Shown: positions 54,755-64,000 of the stretch, piece after piece
Layout: the number at the start of each line of letters is the position of its first letter
How positions within the stretch are numbered: the stretch's first letter is position 1
Origin: Maratus speciosus
Taxonomy: Eukaryota; Arthropoda; Arachnida; Araneae; Salticidae
Reading direction: 5' to 3'
DNA: 64,000 nt
NCBI GenBank assembly: GCA_963932465.1
Contig: OZ010787.1
Coordinates: 17,935,936-17,999,935, forward strand
Position numbers and translations under genes: made by a program
Notes under the pieces: generated by a model
Told to the model about the DNA's origin: nothing
Seen by the model: only the letters and a program-made list of their open reading frames with translations
Database searches by the model: none

Positions 54755-57700
54755 GAGTGTACTTTATGTTTAAATTTCCAAATTGCCGACCTTGGGCCAT
54801 GTGTTTGTATTACTGAAGAGATTGTTTTAAGCAGCAAAAAATAAAATAAATTATTTAGTTAAAAGAAACAATACAATCACTTGATGTTCGAACAAAAGCT
54901 TTCTTCCAGAATATGTGTATGTATATTAAAGTCTGGTTTTAACAGAGACTCTCATAACTTCAAGAAATGCATTTCATAAATTTTATTCTGCTTCATCTGA
55001 CAAGAATGTCACCAATTAAAATCGATTAATGATCCGTTATTAATCAATAAATTATAGTTTAAAAAATTTTAAATAAAACTAATAATATCAATTGGGGACA
55101 GAATAATAGAAAAATTGATAGGTTTCTCTTATAGCAAGAGTTTTCTGCAATGGTTCATGATTCTGAATTACGATCCCAAATGAAAGGGAATAGTTTTTAC
55201 TGCTAATTTAAAAAAAACTTTTATACTATGCAAAAAAAAAAACTTAAAATTGATATACTAACCATTTATTTTATAAAATTACGGAAAATGTATTTTTTTT
55301 TTCACTGTAAAATTTGTAAAATTTATTCAGGTAAAAATATTCAAAGCTTTTTCATCCATATATCAAAATTTTATTTTGTAAAAAAACAAAAAATGAAGCC
55401 TGCTTTTATACATTTTTCTTTCTATCCTTTATTTTATTTTTGGCGCTGAGCGAGCAAAGCTCTTTGCGTCCACTCCAATGCTAACTTTGTTATGATATTC
55501 TTCCTCAAACGTTCTACTGATGACCATCTAATTCAGCACAGTGATAGCTGCCATAGCCAGCAGGATTCGCGTAAAAAAATTCAAACTGTGTTCTTGAGGA
55601 ATAGTTATAGATCACAAGCGTCATATTCATAATGTTAAAACGCGTGGAATTGAATTTAAGATTTTTTTTTCACCCTTCAAACATAAACGCCAATCTTATT
55701 AAAAAGCGCGTCAGTTTCAGTTTAAGCTTATTCACTCTTTTAAATTTAAGCTTTTTTAAACAGTTCTCAAGAAATTAGTATAAAAGGTAGTGACCATAAA
55801 AGATTCCGGCTTGCCTGCTGTTGGCTGCAGTATTTGACAGCCAAGCACTATAAAAGAGCTATTGTAGATATGATGGTGTTGCTGTAGAAAAATTCGGGTG
55901 GTGTTAATGGCTACTCTGCTAATGCATGGGACTGGAACCTTTTGGGCGGTTCACCGTCGGCCTATCACTTTGCAAGGATTATTCTCTATACATTTTTCCG
56001 ATGTGAATGCGTTGAAAGTGAAATTTTTTAGTGCCAACGGCCTTATCTTCTGTCGTATAGGAGTCTAATTTTGAGATGTAGCCATGAAAAACATCAGAGG
56101 CCGCTTTAAGAATAGTGTGAAACGTGGCAAAACCCTATGGCCGCACTGCAAGTATAAAAAGTCAAGTTTTTGAAATTCTTGAAGAAAAACTTTTTCTCAC
56201 AACTAAAATAATCTTAATGTTCATTTTCAAATTAGAAATTATGTTTCCTTGACAACATCAAATGAATGTTTGCAACTTTGCTACTCAGCTCAATTTTGTG
56301 CAGTTGCCGCATGCATTTCCCAAGTATTTTAAAATCGGGATATATATTGTGTGTGTGTGGGAGGGGGGGGGGGTATTTTATAGAGACACCTTAGTTGTAA
56401 AAATAGTAATTACCACATACGTATTTAGTATTCCTTCAATTTAATAAACCAATAGAAATAAAACAATTTTGATGCAGCAGGAAGCTTTCTATGTCAAGTT
56501 ATAAACTGAATGTTTTTTCTCAGTATAACCTTCATGGATTATAATAAGCAGGGTAAAACATCTTTACGACTGAACCTGCGGAACATAAGCAACATATTGA
56601 AATAATTAAATGAAAGTGTTATCTTAGAGTTAAGCTTCTAATTTAACTATTCATAGATTATCTATTCTTTTAGAAGGATTGGCTGTATTCATTCCAAGTA
56701 AGGTATATTCTTACTCATTTTATTTATTGTTAGGGTTTCTTTGTTTCTATCTTTATTTTGTTCATTCTTATACTACGCCTGAAAGTAGTTTTTTAATCAT
56801 ATACAATTTGAAATATATTGCAATTGCACAGGTCCGAATAATTTACCTTGGTATAGTTTGCCCATATCTCTTTCACCTTAATACATTCGAATAATGCGTA
56901 CCTGATTCAATTCTCCTACATATTGGGATCGATTATTTTATTACAGCAATCCAAAAGCAACATGGTACCCAATGACTTTGCTTTAGATCTGAGTAAGTGT
57001 CATTAAATATCTTACTCAAATATCTAGTCTCGGTTATCATGTCGTCTGGGCATTAAAAGCTAGATTTCTATTCTACCTATTTTATTCGGATATTTCAGAT
57101 TTTTAAACATTATACTTTCAGTGTAATCTCCTTCCTCCAATTTTTAAACTATTCCTTGAGAAAAATCTTATCTCAAACATCTACTCTGAGACAATGAAAT
57201 GTATGTACAAACGTAAATTAAATATATTTTATTATAAAAATACCTGTACAACAATCTTTTATCTAATTAAATCTTTAAAACAACTGTATTGAAATTCACT
57301 ATCCAAAATCTTCATTAAAGAATTTTCCTAAAACCCCCGTCTTCGTGCTACTTTGCGTTTTTAAGGCTGATATATAAAGGTAATTTCTTCTAGACATTTA
57401 TATATCTTCAGTGTCAATATTAAGATGGTTTTTTAATTGAAAATTGCTAAATTTAAATTTGTTCCGTAACATTTTTCATGAATTATAAAGTAGGTATTCC
57501 CTTTTTTTTCCCTTTAAAAAATCATTAGTACAATCTACAATGTATTTTGTCTTTCATTACATTGACACCTGTGTATACATTGGGTGGCTATACAGACGAT
57601 CTAAATAAGCGTGTGATGCATACTAAGCAATATTTCATTTTCAGCAAGAGAAGATGATTTTATAAAGAACCATGGTAAATATGTCTACATAAATCTTCAA

Positions 57701-58685
57701 TACTACAAAAGAGTAGGAACTTTTCGCTGACATATCATTTTCGAGAAAATTATCGTGTAGTTATCAAAATTCAAACTTTATCTGACCATTAGTTATTTTC
57801 GTATCTAAGTGGATTAAAAAAACTGCTAACTATGATTACATATGTTTGTATTGGTTTTGTATCTATATTCGTGCATCATATTTTCTCAAAGTAGACCTTC
57901 GAATAGTTTTATCGCAGCTGTTATTTTTTGTCTGACATAGGATGATATATTCGATTAAGGTGGACCTTGAGTGATTTTCGTTTTTCTCTGGGGAATACAA
58001 GAAATACTCACAAATCGATTGTTTATCCAAAAAACATGTGCGAGGGTAAAAACTGCTGCTTATATATACGATTTATTATATTATGACACATATAAAAATA
58101 CGTTTTCTGACTTATTACGTTTTTTACCAATAAGTTTTCCTTTTCTAATCTGAAAAATATAGTCATTAAAGAGTAAAAAAAAAAAAAATATATTTCTCCT
58201 GTCCTTCGATATTAATGAAAATCTATTCTTTTTCAGACAAAAGTAATATTTTTTACTTACTAAATTCTTTACAACACCATGTTTTATTTAACTGTTTATT
58301 TCAATTTACAAAAAAAAATTGATCTCAAGGCAAAATTGAAAAAAAAATGGCAAATTAAGGCATATATTTTAATTACCATATATAACATACTAATTAGAAT
58401 AAATGCATAAAATTATACTTTTTTAAAACCCTGAATTTAGAATAAAACTTTTTCTCGTGAGTTAAATTTAGTTTTTCAATTTAAACTTATAAAACGAAAT
58501 CATTACTCTAATTTGCACATAACGATGTAGATTTAAGAAATTGAAATTATACAATTACCGTATCAAGATTTCATAAATACTGCAGACCAAGAGCTATTAT
58601 TTTGAGTACACTACAATGACCTGACAGTACCATGTAGATTTGGCATTTTTAATTTTTGAAAATAAATTTGAAGTTTTGCAAACTG
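54755..58685. other. Long unassigned intron stretch
   Basis: About 3.9 kb without a supportable gene or element. The 55.4-56.15 kb part is less AT-rich but has no sustained frame. A G-tract follows a TG run near 56350-56372. An acceptor-like TTTTCAG with a short open segment at 57645-57672 is not supported by homology. Confidence 0.45.
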
Positions 58686-58688
58686 TCG

Positions 58689-58922
58689 GTGTTCCCAGCA
58701 AAGAGGAAATTGCTGGCCAGCAACAAGATTAGGTGTGCTGGCAATGATGGAGAAGTGCTGGCTGATGGTCTACCACTGCATGACCACTGCTGGACAGCTT
58801 CAGTCTACTTTGCTGTTGGAAATCATCAGATAAAATTCTGGTGGGCATCCATTTTATCTCATACGCTGGCCCACCACTACATGGAAGTGCACGAACTTTT
58901 GCAGTATTATTGCTGGGAACAC
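58689..58922. mobile_element. 234-bp MITE rich in TGCTGG, copy 1
   Basis: GTGTTCCCAGCAA at the left is mirrored by TTGCTGGGAACAC at the right. The interior holds many GCTGG/CCAGC motifs in both orientations, as does the related copy near 60.9 kb. Open frames inside follow from composition. Confidence 0.65.
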
Positions 58923-59075
58923 TTATGCTAGGTGGCGCTGCGAATATCGAAGACATTGAGTATTTGAACACAAATCTGAAATGAATATCTCAACACAGTT
59001 TAAGCTGTGAAGCTATTTTTTTTTTAAACTGTAAAAAAAAAGGCAGTTATTGGCACCACTGCCACAAACAAAATA

Positions 59076-60379
59076 CAGGGTGGCTACTAAATACTGATAC
59101 ACTTCAAAAAATAAGAATTAATTTTAATCGTTTGGTAAAATAATTTATTTCTGTATTTCAGCGTTTGGCAATTTTCTATTAGTGCAGACGATTTTTGTAA
59201 AAATCAAATATTTAGAATTATTTTTAAAATGGAAGCTAAAAGAATGATGATTAAACAGCTCTTTTATCGCGGGCTTTCCGCAGGTCAAATATTTAAGCAA
59301 TTGAAATGCCTTGGTTTTAATAGATTATTTATATATAGAACTATAAATCGATTATTGGATACTAATAGCTGTAAAGATCGACCTAGGTCTGGTCGCCCAC
59401 GATCAGTTCGCACAAAAGAGCGCATCAAAAGAATTCGTGAAAAGATACGAAGAAATCCACAACGCTCTGCAAATAAAATGGCTGCAGAAGAGAACGTGAG
59501 TCGCAGAACTATGCAAGTTATTATAAATGAAGACCTGGGTTTTCGTCCTTATCGGAAAAGAAAAGTTCAAGGTTTGACTGATGCCCAAAAGATAAAAAGA
59601 TTACAAAGATGCAAGAAATTGCTGAAGCGGCACGGTAAGAAAAATATTGACAGAATGATATTTTCTGATGAGAAGCTATTTTGCACCGAACAGTGTTATA
59701 ATGCTAAAAATGATGTCGTATATTCAGCAACGTTTGAGGATATACCTGAAACTCTCCGAACTGTTAAACGCTTTCAGAACAAGAATTCTGTTATGGTTTG
59801 GGCTGCAGTGTCAAACAATGGGAAATTGCCTTTGAAATTCATAGATAAAGGGGTAAAAATCAATGCGGAATATTACAAACAGAACATATTGGCTGCACAT
59901 TTATTGCCACATGCTGACAGGTTGTATCCAAAAAAGAATTGGATATTTCAGCAAGATTCTGCACCTTCACACCGAGCTAAATCAACACAAGCTTGGCTCC
60001 AGATCAATTGTCCGAATTTTATCATGCACGAAGATTGGCCACCTTCTTCACCGGATCTAAATCCTTTAGATTATTGTGTCTGGGGGATTTTAGAGGCTAA
60101 AGTAAATAGCAAACAACACAGAAGTTTGGACTCTCTCAAAGCTTCCATATTGCGTGAATGGGACAAATTACCTCTTAAAATGATTCGTGCCGCCCTCGGA
60201 CAATGGCATAAGAGATTATCTTTGGTAATTGATAAAGATGGCGGTCGATTTGAGTGAATTTGTTTACAGGTAAACTTTCATGTATGATGTTCATCATATT
60301 AGTGTAATTATTTTTTTCTATTTTATATTTGTAAAATAAAATGTCTAAATATTTGTATCAGTATTTAGTAGCCACCCTG
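59076..60379 (+). mobile_element. Intact mariner-type element with 26-bp TIRs and TA duplication
   Basis: CAGGGTGGCTACTAAATACT plus GATACA at 59076-59101 is mirrored exactly at 60354-60379. TA flanks both ends (59074-59075 and 60380-60381). At 1304 bases with one 342-codon frame, it has the size of a complete mariner. Confidence 0.95.
59229..60257 (+). CDS. Mariner-type transposase (DD37D by spacing)
   Basis: A 342-residue transposase, full length for the family. The N-terminal HTH region (1-45, with RGLSAGQIFKQL) is followed by the GRPRS AT-hook-like linker (55-59). A second HTH follows (NPQRSANKMAAEENVSRRTM, about 76-95). The DDE/D core has Asp147 in MIFSDEKLF, Asp243 in FQQDSAPSHRA and Asp281 in SPDLNPLDYCVWG. 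The 37 residues between the last two give DD37D, a spacing known from maT-like mariners. The ATG at 59229 lies 127 bases inside the left TIR. The frame ends just before the right UTR. No stop or frameshift, so the enzyme may be active. Confidence 0.95.
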   Translation: MEAKRMMIKQLFYRGLSAGQIFKQLKCLGFNRLFIYRTINRLLDTNSCKDRPRSGRPRSVRTKERIKRIREKIRRNPQRSANKMAAEENVSRRTMQVIINEDLGFRPYRKRKVQGLTDAQKIKRLQRCKKLLKRHGKKNIDRMIFSDEKLFCTEQCYNAKNDVVYSATFEDIPETLRTVKRFQNKNSVMVWAAVSNNGKLPLKFIDKGVKINAEYYKQNILAAHLLPHADRLYPKKNWIFQQDSAPSHRAKSTQAWLQINCPNFIMHEDWPPSSPDLNPLDYCVWGILEAKVNSKQHRSLDSLKASILREWDKLPLKMIRAALGQWHKRLSLVIDKDGGRFE

Positions 60380-60875
60380 TAAATAAGTAAATGAATAGAT
60401 AAATTCTTTATTTCAACGCACTTTTTTCTCTCCTTAAATCTGGTTTTACTAGGTTACAAAGGATTTCGGTTTTCATAATTTACGCAGTTCAGGATGAATA
60501 ATAAAAAAAAGCGTATAAAATGCATAGGATTTTTATACAATAGAATAATTTCTATACCAGTTTAATGGTTGGGAACGAAAATTACAAAAGAAACAAACTT
60601 GAAATAGTGTAATGAAAGCTTGAAAACTAAGAGCAATCGTAGCGTACGCTGAAAGCACTTGTTTATGTCCGATCACGAAAACCAAGCAGCCTCGAGCGCG
60701 GTCAGTACTTGGGAGGGTCACCACATGCAGTTCAAATATTTCTATAGACATTTCTATTATAGACACTTCTACAGATGTTTTTATAGCTCTTGGTGAAACT
60801 AGCTTATAGAAAAAAGAACCATAATTATATAATACGTTATTTTTTTATATAGAATTCTATAAGAAATTTTTGTAA

Positions 60876-61120
60876 GGGAAAGTGCTGGGCCAGCAAAGGA
60901 ATAGCAGTGTGATAGGTGCTAGCACTGCAGGAAAAGTGCCGGATTGAAGTAATGTGATGGCATAGGAATGCTGGCCTGCTGTTGGCCATCACTGATGGGC
61001 CAGCTGCATTAGGCTCGGACACTTTTCGAATTGCACCCTTGCACTTTACCGCTGATACCACTGCTGGCTGCCATCTTTTTTCCAGCTGATGGCCCACTGG
61101 TTCTTTCTTTGCTGGGTTGT
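60876..61120. mobile_element. MITE rich in TGCTGG, copy 2
   Basis: Outer GTGCTGGGCCAGCAAAGGAA faces CTTTCTTTGCTGGGTTG. The internal text of GCTGG/CCAGC and GGCCATCA motifs is of the same kind as copy 1. The 109-residue minus frame is not a recognised gene. Confidence 0.55.
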
Positions 61121-61482
61121 TTCTTTTATTTGTGAAAAATACCTTAACATATTTTATACTTGACAATTTGGAAAATTACCAATCATAGAGTTAAGTTCAA
61201 AATTTTTGTTTAGTAGTCTTAATATTTCCATTTTTTGCCTCCCCATTTTAAAAGTTTTTATGCTGCTGTTATTTTGAGTTTTCCTGTTCTGTTTTTCAAA
61301 AAAGTACGGTTTTTTCTCTGGTGTAGAAAATATTTTTTTGCAAATTATAAATTTTGCGAACTAAAAAATTTCATTTGAATTAACCATTGTAGAAATGTGT
61401 GAATAATAGAAAAAAAAATCCTATAGTTTAAATCTATTCATGAATATCTGCACATAGTAAACGGTAACTCATTCGTTATTAA

Positions 61483-61711
61483 TCCCTTGACTTCCAGGCT
61501 TAATTTCGCTGGTGAAAGGCTATATACCAGACTATGCGATGTACAATTTTTGTGTCATAAAACTCAGCTTTGACCAGCCTGGTATACCAGTTGCATATTA
61601 CACAGCAATCCTGTTCAAATATGCAACCATTACAGTGTAGTGAACGGCGTACGGGGTGTACGTCATGGTCGTTGATTACTGAAATGAGAGGACGTCTTGG
61701 CGGTCAAGGGG
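61483..61711. mobile_element. 229-bp TTAA-flanked MITE
   Basis: TTAA at 61479-61482 and 61712-61715. Ends are TCCCTTGACTTCC and the inverse of CCCCTTGACCGCC. Non-coding. Confidence 0.75.
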
Positions 61712-61719
61712 TTAATCTT

Positions 61720-62380
61720 CCTACCAGGCGTGTATTTCTCTATGCTTGGGTATTGTTGCGTAAGGCTTTCCTAGCTATATCAGCCCGTCTCCTCAAAATT
61801 ATATAGCTGTGAGAGCGGTATTTTTTACGTCTTTAAACAATCGCTCAATTTATTCCAGGAAGATTCAAAAGCATCAACATCTGAACTTGCACTACATAGA
61901 TTTTTATTAATGTTATGATGCCTCCTGAACTTAAATAAGCACACCCAAACTGATTCTAAATTCGCCAATGCTCAACTATTTCGATAATCTTTCCACTGCA
62001 GCCTGAATTTCAATCCTTCATACTGCCAATCCAGAAGAGCAAATCTGATTAAATCCTGTAAACCATATCTTCCAGGTAATGTATTCTAGGTATTTGCATT
62101 CTTTTGAGAACTCTTGTTTTTATTTCTACATGAAACTTCATGGCATGTGTTCGGGGGTCTTTGTTGTTGGGGGGGGTCTTTGTATTCTTTGTTATTGTAG
62201 AATATTTCTTATATCAATAAAGCATGTTTAAATTTCTTCTAGACACTGTTTTAATATTCGCTATTCTAATATATCAACCTTAACATAAACATCCGTTTTA
62301 AGACAATAAAACATCGGTCTTTATTGTATAATTATAATATTTCTATGAGTTTGCTTCGAGTTAGTAAAATTATATTCCTT
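61720..62380. other. Intron sequence before the third visible Rab exon
   Basis: It has a G-tract in GTTGGGGGGGGTC near 62165. No element recognised. The last bases TATATTCCTTACAG form the splice acceptor. Confidence 0.5.
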
Positions 62381-62384
62381 ACAG

Positions 62385-62462
62385 GGTATCTTGGTAATGT
62401 ACGACGTCACTAATTTGGACTCATTCAATCATCTGACTTATTGGTTTAGAAATGTTGAAGAG
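62385..62462 (+). CDS. Rab GTPase internal exon: strand 4 / helix 3
   Basis: 78 bases (26 codons, phase 0 at both ends) encode GILVMYDVTNLDSFNHLTYW then FRNVEE. These are the strand and helix following YYRGAM in Rabs. YDVTN is the Rab family motif, and W-RN-EE matches helix 3 of the Rab8/10 group (NIRNWIRNIEE-like). The acceptor TTCCTTACAG and donor GTAAGA are good. The next exon is only 97 bases away, in contrast to the 24.8-kb intron before it. Confidence 0.95.
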
Positions 62463-62559
62463 GTAAGATTGTTACAGCATAACTGCACCATATATTTACA
62501 TTTACAAGTAGAGTAAAAAAAGTATAAATGTATCTTTTTTCTTTCAATTTCAATTTCAG

Positions 62560-62649
62560 AATGCCTCGCAAGATGTCGTCAAAGTACTTGTTGGAAACAA
62601 GAGTGATGCTACACACATGAGGATGGTTGATTTCGAAAAAGGCCAAAAG
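62560..62649 (+). CDS. Rab GTPase internal exon: G4 box (NKSD)
   Basis: 90 bases (30 codons, phase 0) encode NASQDVVKVLVGNKSDATHM then RMVDFEKGQK. VLVGNKSD is the G4 guanine-specificity box; most Rab8/10 proteins have NKCD, so Ser is a small deviation. The acceptor is CAATTTCAG and the donor GTAAAT. The SAK (G5) and prenylated C-terminal exons are not found before 64000. With the three upstream exons, 97 residues of a continuous Rab core are seen, so the gene is real and probably functional. Subfamily (Rab8/10/13-like) is a judgement by eye. Confidence 0.95.
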
Positions 62650-62751
62650 GTAAATAACACAGACATAATCGTAATAAAATTATGTATATTTAAATAATTA
62701 TCAATACTCTGTATTTGTTTGCATTTGTGAACATGATTGTCAATGTCTTAA

Positions 62752-63522
62752 GGGGTTATAGGATACCTTTGAACACGTCGAAAAAGGAAAAAAATACCAC
62801 TAATGTTCTAAGCTTCAAAACTTGTGTAATAAGTCAAAAAGAAAAATCAAACTTCATTTAAATATAAAGCTCATTTTTATCATTAAATATAAAGCTCATT
62901 AAATATAAAGCTCATATTTATATTTAAATATATATATATACTTTTAAATTCATAAATAAATATTGAAATGATAAGTTTAAAAATATATGATAATGAGAAA
63001 ATAAATCTTGCGCGCATGATAAAATCTGAAAATATGCATATAAAGAGGAAATTTTGGTGAAAATAAATACATAATACTGTTATCTTCATACTAAAACCAG
63101 AATATTTGTAAAAAATATTGACTAAATTAAAAAATTAACAAAAAAATTAAAAATTTCACTTTTTAAAAACATTTTTCAAAGTAAAAAACAAAAAATAAAA
63201 TAAAATCTTACCTTTTTCTGGTTTTAAGTTGTAGATAATACGGTAATGAATATGGGGTGAAAAGTTTTTTTTATTGCCATGCATAGTTTTTTAGTAACAC
63301 TGCGCGCAGTATCAAAATTCATCGTTTTGAATAAACGCAATGCAAAGTTTAATTATCCTATGTAATCTTAATATTTAGTCTTAATAAAACAGCCATAATT
63401 AGTATACTAATGGGAATATTTTAATGCGGTTTTTTGCATATTGTTCAGAAATGATTACGGAATCAAAATATGTATAAAAACATTTTTCGAAAATTTTGCA
63501 GGTTTAAAGGTATCCTACCCCC
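62752..63522. mobile_element. TTAA-flanked 0.77-kb element
   Basis: TTAA (62748-62751), then GGGGTTATAGGATACCTTTG. The inverse of GGGGGTAGGATACCTTTAAA ends at 63522 before TTAA. AT-rich, no coding; minus-strand frame 62883-63089 is low complexity. CTCATTAAATATAAAG near 62880-62910 is locally duplicated. Confidence 0.7.
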
Positions 63523-63526
63523 TTAA

Positions 63527-64000
63527 AGTTAATTTGTGAGTTTACAGAAATAGTGAAGTTAATACTACTTAGAGGGCTATAAAAGACATCTTATAGCTCC
63601 AAATGAAATTAGATTGCATGTTAAAAGCATTCCATATGATGCACCCAACATTTATTGAGTATAATAGTTGGTAGAAAAATGCTGATATGTGACATTGTAC
63701 CCACGCGAATTGTGCTGCAAATGCGCAATATATTGCATCTTTTAGTTATATAATGATCTCTATTCTCAAAACTATATTTTTTATCGCTAAATCCTTTAAC
63801 CCTATTCAATAAATTCACCGCTACAACAAGTAGAGGAACATTGCTCTTAACATCTGACATAGATTTTTTTTTTTTCAAAATTAAACCTGAACATTTTTTA
63901 AAGCGTCATATTATTCGAAATTAAATAATCTAAAAAGAGTAATAAAAATAACGACTTGTTGAAAAGTAATGTATGATCACTCATTCATCTGGGAAAACTC
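63527..64000. other. Intron sequence, nothing recognised
   Basis: AT-rich; no further Rab exon was identified to the window end. Confidence 0.45.

Noticed and set aside
55519..55560. CTGATGA near 55516 as a possible hammerhead
   Set aside because: No GAAAC partner at a suitable distance and no stem II.
57640..57680. TTTTCAG followed by a short open segment as a Rab exon
   Set aside because: The encoded text is unlike Rab, and exons 37540 and 62385 already join in phase 0 with no missing residues.

Overview
The window is AT-rich, intron-dominated metazoan DNA. It is probably from an arthropod and possibly a chelicerate: a mix of mariner/Tc1 elements, Penelope-like retroelements, tRNA-derived SINEs and TTAA MITEs fits, but none of these is diagnostic. 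No prokaryotic, viral or rRNA features are seen. The only host gene I can support is one Rab-family small GTPase on the + strand. Four in-phase internal exons lie at 5325-5385, 37540-37600, 62385-62462 and 62560-62649. They encode switch I/G2 through the NKxD motif and just beyond, and all have GT-AG borders. The introns are about 32.2 kb, 24.8 kb and 97 bp. The first (P-loop) and last (SAK, prenylation) exons lie outside the window. The remaining sequence is mobile-element debris in its introns.

Layout. 1-3.7 kb: a decayed Tc1-like transposase, a foldback element and MITEs. 5.7-8.4 kb: a 2.7 kb TIR element carrying nested hAT-like and SINE sequence. 8.4-9.4 kb: the 3' end of a Penelope-like element (PLE) with a GIY-YIG domain, a tRNA-like cloverleaf and a hammerhead ribozyme. 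9.7-12.8 kb: a tRNA-like foldback, a pogo-like relic and a SINE. 17-26.6 kb: minisatellites and two copies of a ~1 kb unclassified repeat, both broken by later insertions. 26.7-27 kb: a near-perfect palindrome carrying two hammerhead ribozymes in opposite orientation. 27.7-37 kb: TTAA elements, a Helitron-like 3' end, and a 4 kb GAGTG-rich element with nested Tigger-like and hAT-like elements. 38-40 kb: another tRNA-like palindrome and AT-rich repeats. 41.2-43.9 kb: an apparently intact mariner-superfamily element sitting at the exact centre of a larger palindromic element. 45-51 kb: mariner relics and a second PLE fragment (YVDD motif, GIY-YIG, hammerhead) between two 132-bp direct repeats. 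52.5-54.8 kb: TTAA MITEs. 59-60.4 kb: a second apparently intact mariner with TA duplications. 61-63.5 kb: MITEs and the last two Rab exons.

The most interesting material is (i) the hammerhead ribozymes, all with the same one-purine insertion before stem II, and their association with GIY-YIG PLE ends, a tRNA-like module and a foldback; and (ii) the transposon-in-palindrome nest at 41.2-43.9 kb. All assignments are from reading the sequence. No similarity search or folding program was run, and element borders are by eye.
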